From: Chara braunii
Lineage: Eukaryota > Streptophyta > Charophyceae > Charales > Characeae
Assembly (NCBI GenBank): GCA_003427395.1
Contig: BFEA01000091.1
Coordinates: 1,033,731-1,097,730, forward strand
DNA length: 64,000 nt
Direction: 5' to 3'
Part shown: positions 45,781-55,841 of the stretch, one piece after another
Layout of the letters: each line of letters opens with the position of its first letter
How positions within the stretch are numbered: position 1 is the stretch's first letter
Translations under genes and position numbers: made by a program
Notes under the pieces: model-generated
What the model was told of the DNA's origin: nothing
The model's database searches: none
The model's input: the letters and a program-made list of their open reading frames with translations, nothing else

Positions 45781-46159
45781 TCTCAGCGCCTGCTTTTTCT
45801 CTGCGGGCGGGCCCATGTTTGTTTTGCACATTCTGTACTCAAAAGTTTTTTTGTTTTGTTTTGTTTTTGGGATGTACTCAAAAGTGACATGAACGTACGT
45901 ACCTACAAAAAAAAAAATGTTGGTGAGTTGCACGTGGGAAAAGGTCCTAGTACCCACTGGGAGGTTTTCTTTTTCGTTTGGGAAGGGGAGAGAAAAAAGA
46001 AAAAGAAAAAGAAAAAGAAAAAAAAGAAAAAAAAAAGAAAGGGAAGGGAGAAAATAAGTAAAACAAAACAAAAAACAGCTCCTGTCACCAATGAATGAGT
46101 CTCCATCAGACTCCATGTCCTTGTCACAGTCACGGTAGCTTATAAGGGACGCTGGATCA

Positions 46160-46326
46160 GGGGCGAGGTCCCACTAGCAACATGGATTGGTTTGCACGCC
46201 CGAATCTAGACATGTTCCTGGAAAAGTGCAGACATTCGAGATCAAACAGCTTTTCTGCATCTCTGCTTAAAACAGTCCAGATTCAGGTGCTAAATCCAAT
46301 CCTCTTTGCTAATGGGACCTAGGCCC
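46160..46326 (+). mobile_element. Palindromic MITE family B, copy 5
   Basis: GGGGCGAGGTCCCACTAGC and GCTAATGGGACCTAGGCCC, with interior CGAATCTAGACATG and CAGTCCAGATTCAGG. It follows GGGACGCTGGATC, so it too is inserted in a LINE 3' UTR remnant. Confidence 0.75.
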
Positions 46327-46327
46327 A

Positions 46328-46340
46328 GGTCTCCAGCTTC

Positions 46341-46376
<36 letters not shown>

Positions 46377-46407
46377 CTTTCAGAGTTTCATTTATATCAA
46401 CAACTGA

Positions 46408-46440
<33 letters not shown>

Positions 46441-46448
46441 TCTCCAGC
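46328..46448 (+). mobile_element. Short retro-insertion with 10-bp target duplication
   Basis: GGTCTCCAGC at 46328-46337 and 46439-46448 flank TTCC, A35, a 36-base unique core (GAGTTTCATTTATATCAAC inside) and a terminal A run of about 30. Source RNA unknown. Confidence 0.6.
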
Positions 46449-46746
46449 AGGTCTATGGACCAGGTCCATCCTCCACGGATGGACAGGAGCCTTCGAGTCT
46501 GGGCCCGAGTGGCTGACTCAGTGACACCATGGGGTGTCCCCTGGACCCCTGCTGCAGTAGGCTGCTAAGTTCCTTTTTTTTTTTTTTTTTTTTTTTTCAT
46601 AACAGGTCTCACTTCTGCTAAGTTCTAACACCAAACAAAACAAAATCTCTGGACTGTCGCTTAAAAAAGGAAAAAAAGCCGAATCAGGTCAGGATGTCAG
46701 TCACCACCACCGGAATAGTGGTGGTCTTGCAAAAGGGATTTTCTGG

Positions 46747-46777
<31 letters not shown>

Positions 46778-47629
46778 GGGATGTCAGTCAGTGCAATAGA
46801 TTTCTGGTGAAAAACTTGTGGCTCCTATAGCATCTGCTCCTGGCCCAAGACATAGGTCTGAGTCAGGAGAGAGAGGTGTCCTCTGCCCTGGCCCTTAGCG
46901 CCAATGGTTGAAGAATTTGCCCTGCAAGGAAGGAACAAGGGGAAGCCCGGTACCCTTTCTACGAATCATCTGGTATTCTGGCGCAAGGAGGAGGAAGAGG
47001 ACGACGGCAAATTATAATAGCAGCAGCAGTAGTAGTAGTGGTGCTGCTGGTGGTGCTGGTAGTAGTTGTAGAAGAAGAAGAAGAACAAGAAGGAGAAGGA
47101 GAAGGAGAAAAGGAGGAGAGGAAGAAGAAGAAGACGAGAAACAGAGCAGCAGCAGCAGCAGCAGCAGCAGAAGAAGAAGAAGAAGAAGAAGAAGAAGAAG
47201 AAGAAGAAAGAGATGGGGAGAGGTCCGACTGTAATTAGAGGCACAAGATACAATATCGTTCTTAATTAAGAAAAAAGAAAAGAAAAGGAAAAGACTGGAC
47301 ACTGCCTTCAAAGAGGGTTCAGAAAAAAAAAAAAAAAAAAAAGGGGTCAGCTCCAGAGATTTGGGTTAAACTTTGCAGAAGTAGGAGCACATCAGCTGTG
47401 TCAGCATCCAGATAGGAATTCAGTCGCAGACTCTCAGGGGGGATACTCAGACTAGGGCTTTCCCTGAATGTATCTAGCTGCAATTACAGCCGGACCTCGA
47501 GGAATCTGACTGTAATCACGTCCACAGCCTGGTAGAAAAAGTTCTAGTGCGCTTATTTCCTCACTTTGCCCTTTCATTAGAGCTCGAAAGCCAAGGCTTC
47601 AAGTTTGGGTCGAGGGAGCATTAATTTTT
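46449..47629. other. Intergenic sequence, simple repeats, one MITE D remnant
   Basis: Contains A and T tracts at 46574-46597 and 46746-46776, and GAA/AGC/GTA trinucleotide repeats from 46985 to 47210, which give long but meaningless Lys/Arg/Ser frames. Near 47440-47545, GCTGCAATTACAGCCGGACC resembles MITE family D. Confidence 0.5.
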
Positions 47630-47790
47630 TATTTTATTTTATTTTTCCTTTTTTTATTTTTTTATTTTTGGAGAAGTTATAGCTTTATATTCAAGGAAAA
47701 TTCGAGGCCGGGACCTCACAATTCAACCGGGAAGTCACCAATGAACCATGCTGGAAACCGGGTCCAGCGTCCCCAAAACAGATCAGATTC
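47630..47790 (-). mobile_element. LINE 3'-end fragment, minus strand
   Basis: Reverse complement reads GGGGACGCTGGACCCGGTTT, CCGGTTGAATTGTGAGGTCC, then an AATAAA-type tail (plus-strand TTTATTTTATTTT at 47630). This joins the two LINE 3' UTR motifs in one copy. Confidence 0.75.
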
Positions 47791-48137
47791 TGCTCTCAAC
47801 AGCACTAAAGGAACTCCTCAAAAATAAACCTTCAAGCTCAGAAAATGGTGGCCGAACTAAAAATACAGCTCTACATACCCTTCAGCCAGAAGTAGGGAAT
47901 TAAGACTTTCCAAACCTGTTAATAACTGGAAAACTCAAAGTTTCCAAAATTAAAAGGGGAGCTGTCCAAAAGAACCAGCTCATACAGTCACTAAGTGTCT
48001 GCTATTCTGTCTATCTGATGTATCAAGAGAGTCTAAACTCGACTCCCCCAGTTGGCCTACCGGCGACCCTTAACCTGTGAAACCTCAATTCAAGCACAAT
48101 ATCCAGGCATTTACTCAAACTGGCCTGAGTCATTAAA

Positions 48138-48176
<39 letters not shown>

Positions 48177-48821
48177 ATTCCATTTTATAAAACCGGAAAC
48201 CGGGTCCGGCGTCCCTCACATTTATGCCATGGTGTGTCGGGCAGGGCAAGGCACTCCTGGCCAAACCCATCCCCACCACAGCCCACAATACCTGTCTCGA
48301 ATGGTTTATGGAAAAGCAAAGAACAACTACAAATTTGAGTCATTAAATTTTCGCCGCTTGCCAGGTTGTGAATTGGCGATTTTTATTTTTATTTTTTAAT
48401 TTGTGTTTTTTTTTTCATAAATTCTTCATCATTCCGTGACTTTGCTCACAACTCAGCGAGCTCCGGCAGATTAAGGATATTTTAAAGAAAGGGCGGCGGC
48501 AGGATTCCAATGGAGTTTAATGTGCGGTGCATGAACTGTGGGTCTGAACTACGATGGGTCTGTGTGATAGGGCAGTGTCATCAGCCTCAAGAAGGTGATG
48601 ATAAGGTATTGAAAGCGAATGACTGGGATCTCGGGAACAGACGGGAGGATATTCTTAGTTCAGGGGGGGATAATCAGGATTATGCGGATGATGATTGGAA
48701 TAATGATGATGTAAATGATTTGGATGACGATAATGATGACATGAATCGTTCGAATCAGAAGACTGGGGATGGCGATAATACGGTGATAGTGAATGGTTGG
48801 AATCAGTGGAATCACCTCAGA
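47791..48821. other. Intergenic sequence, no gene recognised
   Basis: A29 at 48146-48174 precedes GGAAACCGGGTCCGGCGTCC, another LINE 3' motif. The frame from 48510 is Asp/Asn-rich because of GAT repeats and is not convincing. Confidence 0.4.

Positions 48822-48872
<51 letters not shown>
48822..48872 (+). repeat. (GAT)n microsatellite
   Basis: About 17 ATG/GAT units. Confidence 0.95.
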
Positions 48873-48874
<2 letters not shown>

Positions 48875-48917
48875 GAGGACAGTGGTGATATGAATCATTG
48901 GTCACTCTCGGCGGTGC

Positions 48918-50449
48918 TCAGTTTCCCTGTCTGCCCTTGCCTTTCAATGGGCAAACCTGCGTCTGATGAAGATCGTTGTTGCACCAAAGGCAATAGTGGA
49001 ATCTCTCGCGCGCCTTGTATGCGGACTCGGAGATGCCATACGGGATCCATGGGCCTGTCTGAGCTGCTGCACCAGGCCCGGGGCTAGAAACGGTGTGTGT
49101 CTTCGGCTTGCCGCGCCCTCGGCCTCTGCCGGCGCGGCCACCTTCCCGGGCAACTGCAAATCTGTCTCCTTCACTGGGAGACGCAACCTCGCTGGTTTGG
49201 TCTAACGGCGCTGCCGCTGCGACCACGGCCACTCGTGGCCAATGCTGGTTCCCGCTCGGGCCTGACGCAGATGAACGGAGGTTCTTGGCCTCCTTTTGTT
49301 CGTGATGATGATCTGCACAGCCTTGTCAAATAACTCCGTCGTCGTCGTCAACGTGTCCTCGACATGCGTCAGGGCATTGCTCAATGCCGAACATGACCTT
49401 GAGATGAAGTAGTGGTGGATGGCCTTGAAGCCCATCTGGATGTCTGGGACTGACGTCAAGCGTTGGTACTCGGCGATCCAGTCCGTACTCGGCAGCGAGC
49501 CTTGCTCGAAGACCATAAGCTTGTCCATGGCTTTGATCTCTGGATTCTCCACCTGGAACCACTTGTGCCACGCCGTCTTCAGATCATCCCAGCTGATCAT
49601 GGTGTGCAAGTCCGCTGCTACCACTCCGTACTTGGACAACAAGTTGTCCAACCACACCTGACACGCGCCCCCTGAGCGAGAGTACAAGTAAGCTTGGTGC
49701 TTGTTTTCCTTGACGTTGTGGAGCTGCAGCGTGAGCTCGAACTTGCGAAACTATGAAATTGAATCTGTCTTGATTGAGTCGTGGAAGATCTCTTGCCCAT
49801 CGAACTTAGGAGTTGTCTCGCGCGGCTCCGGACTCGAGGTAGTGGCGGTAGTGCAGATCCGCTGCTGCAATTATTGTGTCGCGGTCTGCTGTAACTGTGC
49901 GCCATCCTGGAGGGAGCCGACGCGCATCTCCAATGCGGTGAGGCAGTCGGCAGTGTTGGAAGTTCCTGCGTCGGCGGCGGTGACTGGTTGCTGCTCCACC
50001 CGCTGAAGGCGGTCTTGGAGATGAGCTACCGAGTTGTCGAGAGCAAGGATCTCCGCCTGCTGTGTAATGCAGGTTGCCAGGAGATCCATGAGATGCGAGA
50101 GGAGGAGCGCTATCTTGTTTGCGTTATCCTCCAACTGGCTATTCTCGGCCTCGCTTCGCCATTCTGCTGCCATGGTAAGTAATGCCCGCTCTCCAGTGAA
50201 TATCTTCTCACGACGCTGTGTTCTTTCTTCATCGGCAGCCCTTGCTGCTGCCTCGTCGTGCTGGCGTTGTTGTTCCACGGCCAGCAGACGTGCCTGCTCG
50301 GCATCCTCTGCCCTTTTCTTGGCTGCTGCGGCAGCATCATCTGCCCGCTTCTTTGTCTCCGTAATCCAGGCTAACATGCGGGCCTGATAGGCCTCGTCTG
50401 TTTCCCCGGCCTTCTGGTCCATGACTGTTGTCTGTGAACGCAAGAGCAT
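48918..50449 (-). pseudogene. gag: Ty3/Gypsy gag on the minus strand, broken
   Basis: The N-terminal block (50449-49871) begins MLLRSQTTVMDQKAGETDE and forms a long Ala/Lys/Glu/Gln coiled coil (KKRADDAAAAAKKRAEDAEQ), then LLLSHLMDLLATC. TAA at 49871 and TAG near 49741 interrupt one continuous frame, which carries the capsid: PKFDGQEIFHD, FRKFELTLQLHNVKENKHQ, then WDDLKTAWHKWFQVENP and STDWIAEYQRL. A frame change near 49210-49230 leads to an Arg/Gly stretch and a CX2CX4HX4C zinc knuckle at 48951-48992 (CLWCNNDLHQTQVC), followed by TAA/TGA. It belongs to a different Gypsy family from the plus-strand element. Protease and pol are absent; simple repeats follow. Confidence 0.85.
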
Positions 50450-50483
50450 AGACCAGACCGCTGCTTGCTGATGTGGTATCCCT

Positions 50484-50725
50484 TGCTGCTGACGTGTCCT
50501 GCTGACGTGGCAATGTTGACGTGTCCTGCTGACGTGGCAATGCTGACGTGTCCTGCTGACGTGGCAATGTTGACGTGTCCTGCTAACGTGTCCTGATGAC
50601 GTGGCCTGCTGACGTGGCCTGCTGACGTGGCCTGCTGACGTGGTCTGCTGACGTACTTACGTAGCCTGCTGACGTACTTACGTAGCCTGTTGACGTGGTC
50701 TGCTGACGTGGCCTGCTGATGTGGC
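50484..50725 (-). repeat. TGACGT-rich minisatellite
   Basis: Units such as GTCCTGCTGACGTGGCAAT and GCCTGCTGACGTG repeat about 15 times with 11-23 base spacing. Position is the 5' leader of the minus-strand Gypsy element, between PBS and gag. ACGT cores are plant bZIP targets, so it could act as an enhancer; unproven. Confidence 0.85.
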
Positions 50726-51519
50726 AACTTATCAATGCCGCCGCAGGGGGTACCCGGATACAAACAGAAACGGCAAGGCGAGAGATGGCAACAACATAGG
50801 TGGGGAGGGGTGGGTGGGATAATCGCCCAACTCACACCTAGATAAGGAGCCACTAATCAAACGAGAAAAGTTTGAACTTTGCAAAAAACAAATTCGCGAA
50901 AACTAAAAAAAATAAAAATCCCGATTTTTGCAAGTTCGGTAGGTCTCCAATCTCCCTTGAAGTACGAAATGGTCTCTGAAAGCGAAAAAAATTTCGACTT
51001 TAGACTGCAACCGATTTATAGAACCAACTGACAGAATCCAAGAACTGCGAAAAAAAGTCCGAACAGAAATGACAAATATTCGAATTAATTTCGATGGGAA
51101 TATTCGCAGTTTGAAAAAAAAAATAATACTTGCAGGAGGTATTTCCCGTACCGTTTTCAGAAAAACGAATTTCAGAAACGAAGTTATTCGGAGGTTTTAA
51201 GTACGGGAAAATGCAACAGAAAATCGAAATTTTCAAAAAGAAATATATTCCGGATTTTTTAACAACGAAATTTCGAATTTTCAGAAAGACAAACGAAAAT
51301 AGGAATTTGAGATGTTGCGATATAGCAATTTTCCACAGCAGAATAGCGAGAAAATAAAATCCGAGAAAAAAAAAAAAATCAATTTTTTTTTTTTTTAGTA
51401 AGGTCAAGATCGTGATTTTGGGGTCTAACTAGTATATCCTAATCAACAGAAAAGACTAACTAGTTTTTTTATCCCCGCACACGTGTCAGATCAAATAGTT
51501 CCTGATTCACGTGCAAAAG
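50726..51519 (-). other. Leader of the minus-strand Gypsy element, non-coding
   Basis: AT-rich, with AAATTTCG-like motifs and A/T tracts at 51366-51396. It lies between the PBS and the minisatellite. No coding signal. Confidence 0.4.
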
Positions 51520-51531
51520 CTCTGATACCAA
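51520..51531 (-). promoter_or_regulatory. Primer-binding site of the minus-strand Gypsy element
   Basis: Reverse complement is TGGTATCAGAGC, the initiator-Met tRNA PBS. It lies two to three bases from TGTAACA, a normal LTR 3' end, on the minus strand. Confidence 0.85.
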
Positions 51532-51532
51532 C

Positions 51533-52137
51533 TGTTACATGCACAGATATGCAATGTACGTAATAAACCGAGAATCTGCAATGTGATGAAAAGGACTGAA
51601 TAGACAATGCGGTATGAGTAGAATCTCGACAACCAATGTACATTCTCATTCATACATAAAGATGCTGAAGAGCACAGGGAAGACTTTGATACAAGACAAA
51701 CCTGACAGGACTAACCTCATTCACGTAGTTCAGAGTAACGAAGCAGAATGCTAGAGTACCTCTAACTAGCCCAATCAATGTTTGAACTCAGACTAAACAT
51801 GCATTGTATCCATCACGAGGTGTGAAGGAGCCTGGCGCTGCACACAGGAAGTAAGCGCCAGATCCAGACATACACACACGAAGAGATAAGGANCAGACGA
51901 AAGGAGGGAAGAAGATGGGAATGTCGTTAACACCAAGTTTTGGTCACCAATCCCAAATAGTCCCTCGTTGCCATGTCTGAACCCTCGAAAGTCGAGTCTG
52001 GATCCAATGTCACCAAGCCCGGTATCTCTTCTCTCATGGTCTGCAGATGCAGTGAAGTCAGAAGTGAGAGGGAGAGAAGAGATGGTGGACTGAGAAGAAG
52101 AAGAAGAAGAACTCTCTCTCTCTCTCTCTCTCTCTGT
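51533..52137 (-). mobile_element. 5' LTR of the minus-strand Gypsy element
   Basis: The LTR end next to the PBS is well supported (TGTAACA on the minus strand). The far end is uncertain; the sequence changes character after a (CT)n tract and GTTACGAACC near 52130-52147. The stretch has no ORF of interest. Confidence 0.5.
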
Positions 52138-52880
52138 TACGAACCAAGTACTAACCTGTGATGTTGGCGCTGTGCTGCAGGTACCTCGAAGACGAAGCTG
52201 GAGCAACGGCGCTGCAGGTAGGTACCTCTGGCCTCCGCCCAAGCTCTCTCTCTCTCTCTCTAGTACTACTTAGCTATGGCGCCCAGCGCTGGAGACTACA
52301 GCTACCTACTGCGTCCAGCGTTGAAGACTACTAGCGAACGCTACTACGACTACAACGCAGCGCTCCCTCCAGAGTGCTGCACCCGAATCCTGAAGACTAC
52401 AACTACCAACTGCCTACCTCGGAAGTGCCTGGGAAGTCCTATGTACTACCTCGGCCTGCCTCCTGACTGCTGGAGGCCAGTCAGGCCGAGGAGGCAGCTC
52501 TTGCCAATGCCGAAGTGNCAGTCAGGCCGAGGAGGCAGCTCTTGCCAATGCCGAAGTGTGCCAGGGGCTGGCGTGCAGCAGCCTGTTTGAGGCTGGCGTG
52601 GGAAACAGACTAATAATAGTCTGTTTCTGAAACCCTGGTTCGGTGCCTGAGTTTCAGGGACGGTCCTTCTGATGAACGACCGAAAATGGCCCTTCGTTTC
52701 AGGCTAAAAAGGCTGTTGCCATTTTAAGTCTGAAACGACCAGGGATAGGCCCTGGACTTCAGGCTTTTGGCCTGAACCGACAGGGGGCCTGTAAGCCCTG
52801 GATTTCAGGCTTTCGGCCTGAAGTTCAGGCTTTTGGCCTGAAAGCTGTCGGGCCTGCAAAATGGCCGCCGGGCCTGCAAA
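52138..52880. other. Unassigned sequence with short tandem and palindromic repeats
   Basis: CT repeat at 52241-52261. A 40-base unit (AGGCCGAGGAGGCAGCTCTT inside) is tandemly repeated on either side of a single N at 52518. Three hairpins TTCAGGCTTTTGGCCTGAA or close variants at 52758-52776, 52804-52822 and 52824-52842. No gene. Confidence 0.5.
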
Positions 52881-52911
52881 ATGGCCCGTGTGTGCACGTG
52901 CTGCATGTAAC

Positions 52912-53075
52912 ACGTGTGACCACACGACCTTGCCCTGAGTGCAAAGTGTCACGGTTGCGACTTCTTCCTTTCTGGACGAAGTCCGCACGTGTGACCACAC
53001 AGGGACCAAATGACCCAAATAACCGTACCCAGATGCCTCAAATTTTTGGTTCATTTGGTCCCCGTGTGAGTACGC
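52912..53075 (+). mobile_element. Family F element, copy 1
   Basis: GTGTGACCACACGACC-like start, the shared TCCTTTCTGGACGA core and GGTCCCCGTGTGAGTACG end, as in copies at 53253 and 53427. Confidence 0.6.
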
Positions 53076-53077
53076 CC

Positions 53078-53716
53078 TCAAATTACCTTTTGTTTTTTTT
53101 TCTTCTGTTTTCTCGAATTGAAGAGAATTGTAGAAGAAGAAGCCAGCCCTCCAAACAACTGAAAGTGCGACCAGGTACATTTAATTTGCAGATAAGGCCC
53201 AAGCGTTAATTTTTTTTTTCCAAACGATCCATCTTATCTTTTGATCCTCCCCCGTGTGACCGGGCGCACTTGCCGTGAATGCAAAATGTCAGGGTCGCGA
53301 TTTCGTCCTTTCTGGACGAGGTCGGCCCGTGTGACCACACGGGGACCAAATGCCTCAAAAAGGAGAACCAAATGCCTCAAATTTTTGAGACTTTTGGTCC
53401 CCGTGTGAGTATGTCCTCAGGGCATAGGGCATACTCACAGGGGGACCAAAAGTCTCAAAAAATTGAGGCAATTGGTTCGGATTTTTTGAGGCATTTGGTC
53501 CCGGCGTGGTCACACTGGGGGACCTCGTCCAGAAAGGACGAAGTGGCGACCCTGACACTTTGCACTCAGGGCAAGTGCGCGTGGTCACACGGGGGAGGAC
53601 CAACTACGTCAATGTTCCTGGTTGCACTTTCAGTTGTTTGGCAGGCTGTCTTCTTAGTCTACGATTCTCTTCAATTTGGGAACATAGAAAGAAAAAAAAA
53701 ACGAAAGGTAATATTG
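53078..53716. repeat. Large inverted repeat containing two family F elements
   Basis: The left arm (53078-53416) and right arm (53427-53716) are inverted copies. The inner parts are head-to-head family F elements (53253-53416 and 53427-53600), and the outer parts share CAAACAACTGAAAGTGC/GCACTTTCAGTTGTTTG and the A/T-rich AAACGAAAGGTAAT block. The centre is about 53421. A further partial family F end lies at 53780-53880. Confidence 0.8.
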
Positions 53717-54627
53717 AGACCACCTCCGGAGGTGGTCTCAAAAAGGGTCCGCCCGCGGCCCCGCAGGGCGCTGGCAGAATGAGGTATTTGGGTTGCGAGC
53801 CTCTCCAGTGCCACCTGAAAAATGACTCAAATTTTGGGATTTTGGGTCGTTTGGTCCTCGTGTGAGTAATATGCCCTCAGTGTAGTATTACGGGAATCCC
53901 ATAGCCGCCAGAACCGTGTTCACCCAGGGCAGATGGGGGAGCTGCACCCACCAGCGGGACCTGGTGCGATACCTGCTTCCCCAGGCCCACGTGGGAGATA
54001 CCTGCCAGGGGTCAGCGGGTAGCATCAGGACTGAGCTAGGCCCGTTGGTAACCCTATCAAATTGTGGGACCATAAACTTGTGGGACCATAATATTGTAGG
54101 ACCATAAAATTGTGGGACCATTACACAGCTTCCGTTTGGAATAGCATCTGGGACCGTTATGCAACTGATGCTAATGGGCCCATGCCAAAGCTGATGCTCC
54201 TGGGACCATTATGCAGCTGATACTCCAGGGTACGAGACACAGGTAGTGGTTAGTTAAAACTGATATTCGCGGGACAATTCCATGACCCATAACCCTTGGA
54301 CCGTTACACAGCTGATACTCCTGGGACCCAAGACATAGCTGCTGGTACTCCTGGGACCTATACATAGCTGATACACCTGGGACCATTACACAGCTGAGCC
54401 TCCTGGAAGCGTTTCAGGTCCACAGCTGATACTACTGGTACTTCTTCTACACTCCTGGGACAGTTAGCCAGATGATATTCCTGGGACCGTTTGATAGCTG
54501 GTACTCCTGGGACGATTACACACATAGCTGGTACTCCTGGGACCATTACACAGCTGATACTCCTCGAAAAATTGCACACCGTCCCCTTTAGCTGATACTC
54601 CTGGCACTGTAAGGGGACGGTGGACCC

Positions 54628-54726
54628 GGGGCAAGGTCCCACTTGCACGGATTACGAGATTCTGACCGTTCATCTGCGCTATCTACGGTCAGTATCACTT
54701 AATTCGTGTAAGTGGGACCTAGCCCC
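54628..54726 (+). mobile_element. Palindromic MITE family A, copy 4
   Basis: GGGGCAAGGTCCCACTTGC and GTAAGTGGGACCTAGCCCC, inserted in a LINE 3' motif: GGGACGGTGGACCCGG before it, TTCCAGCAGGTGCAGCTCC after it. Confidence 0.8.
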
Positions 54727-54796
54727 CGGTTCCAGCAGGTGCAGCTCCCCACGAACAGAACGGTATAATTACCCTAAGACCTCGACCGCACTGGTG

Positions 54797-54899
54797 CTCT
54801 TTTTTTTTTTTTTTCATTAAAAAAAACAATTGGACCGTTTCTCGATTTATGCGTGTCATCCTTGCTTGGGCGAGGCCGCAGGAGCTTACAGGATATTAC

Positions 54900-54932
<33 letters not shown>

Positions 54933-54934
54933 AC
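54797..54934 (-). pseudogene. U6 snRNA-derived retrocopy
   Basis: On the minus strand 54865-54829 reads GCAAGGATGACACGCATAAA then TCGAGAAACGGTCCAAT, U6 nucleotides about 65-101 with one change. Upstream GCTCCTGCG is U6-like but separated by a 12-base insertion. The U6 end is followed by TTG, T8, AATG and a 18-base A tail (T tract 54798-54815). A tail and truncation mark a LINE-mobilised retrocopy. Confidence 0.65.
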
Positions 54935-54997
54935 CTGATACTCCTGGGACCGTTAAGCAGCAGATACCACTGGGACCGTTAGATAGCTGATACTCCT

Positions 54998-55168
54998 GGG
55001 CCGAGGTCCCACTAGCAAAAAAGGATAGGATCGAGATCTTGAATCTGGATGTGTTTTATGCAGAGATGCAGAAAAGCAGTTCAATCTCGATTTCCTGCAC
55101 GTCTCCATAATCTCGTCCAGATTCAGGCATTCGATCCGATCCTCTTTGCTAGTGGGACTACGCCCCTG
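54998..55168 (+). mobile_element. Palindromic MITE family B, copy 6
   Basis: GGGCCGAGGTCCCACTAGC and GCTAGTGGGACTACGCCCC with family B interior; inserted in the minisatellite. Confidence 0.8.
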
Positions 55169-55284
55169 GAAGCACTACATAGCTGATACTCCTGGGACCA
55201 TTACACAGCTGATACCGCTTTCTTTTTTTTTTCCTTTTTTTTTGTGCCGTTCTACAGCTGATATCCTGCGACCGTTGTACATCT

Positions 55285-55383
55285 GGGGCCAAGTCCCACT
55301 GACCCGAGATCTCAACTTCTGATCGTCGATTTGGAAGATCAACGGCCCGACATGAAGAATCAGCGTAAGTGGGACTTGGCCCC
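55285..55383 (+). mobile_element. Palindromic MITE family A, copy 5
   Basis: GGGGCCAAGTCCCACTGAC and GTAAGTGGGACTTGGCCCC; interior like copy 2 (CAACTTCTGATCGTCGAT). Confidence 0.8.
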
Positions 55384-55431
55384 TGGTACTACTGAGCTGG
55401 CAGTCGCAGAGCAATGGCCCGTTGTTGTTGG

Positions 55432-55467
<36 letters not shown>

Positions 55468-55650
55468 CTGACTTCATTCCCGTTTATTTTTTGTTCGTTA
55501 CAGTTCTTCTTCAGTACTGAATTTTGATGGGACTTTTTTCTGGGCCCGATTTCCGGCAGGGCCCAGACGTCCTACAGATCCGGACCCCATATTGTCGGAC
55601 TTCACTATCCCTCTGGACCTCGATTCCTTTCTTTCCCCCTGTCCCCCTCT
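55384..55650. other. Spacer with T29 tract, no gene
   Basis: T tract 55436-55467 then C/T-rich sequence. Nothing recognised. Confidence 0.5.
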
Positions 55651-55768
55651 TAGGGTCTAGTTACACCACCCCCCATCCCCAAAATTTTGAATGGATTTGA
55701 ACGTCAAATCTGTCCTGATGCATGCAAAATGTTGGCCTATGCAGGGTGGTGGTGCAACTAGGCCCTTA
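55651..55768 (+). mobile_element. Palindromic MITE family I
   Basis: GGGTCTAGTTACACCACCCC and GGGTGGTGGTGCAACTAGGCC are inverted around about 65 bases. It ends ten bases from the truncated 3' end of the U6 copy. Confidence 0.65.
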
Positions 55769-55777
55769 TTAATAACT

Positions 55778-55809
55778 TGATTTATGCGTGTCATCCTTGC
55801 GCAGGAGCC

Positions 55810-55841
<32 letters not shown>

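Larger units (their letters stand above)
44911..45902 (+). mobile_element. Family H element carrying nested insertions
   Basis: Left end GGTACTTTCATTAC and right end AAAAGTGACATGAACGTAC match the ends of the 99-bp element at 37121. Here the interior is enlarged by a family G element (44946-45780). About 160 bases remain when the insertions are removed. Confidence 0.45.
54060..55250 (+). repeat. CTGATACTCCTGGGACC minisatellite, interrupted by MITEs
   Basis: Units near 25-30 bases, typically CAGCTGATACTCCTGGGACC plus RTTAYA, run from 54060 to about 54610 and reappear at 54935-54998 and 55169-55280. LINE, MITE and U6 sequences split the array, so they came later or the array spread around them. 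Confidence 0.8.

Noticed and set aside
46966-47311. Long Lys/Arg/Ser or Phe/Leu frames
   Set aside because: Artefacts of trinucleotide repeats.
48510-48893. Open frame rich in Asp and Met
   Set aside because: Produced largely by GAT repeats; no recognisable domain.
52660-52690. CTGATGA followed by GAAA, possible second hammerhead
   Set aside because: No stem II with the required first G-C pair and no stem I or III partner.
51533-52912. TGTTACATGCA at 51533 and its inverted copy near 52902 as LTR ends
   Set aside because: The second copy lies inside a family F element, so it is probably coincidental; the LTR end was left open.
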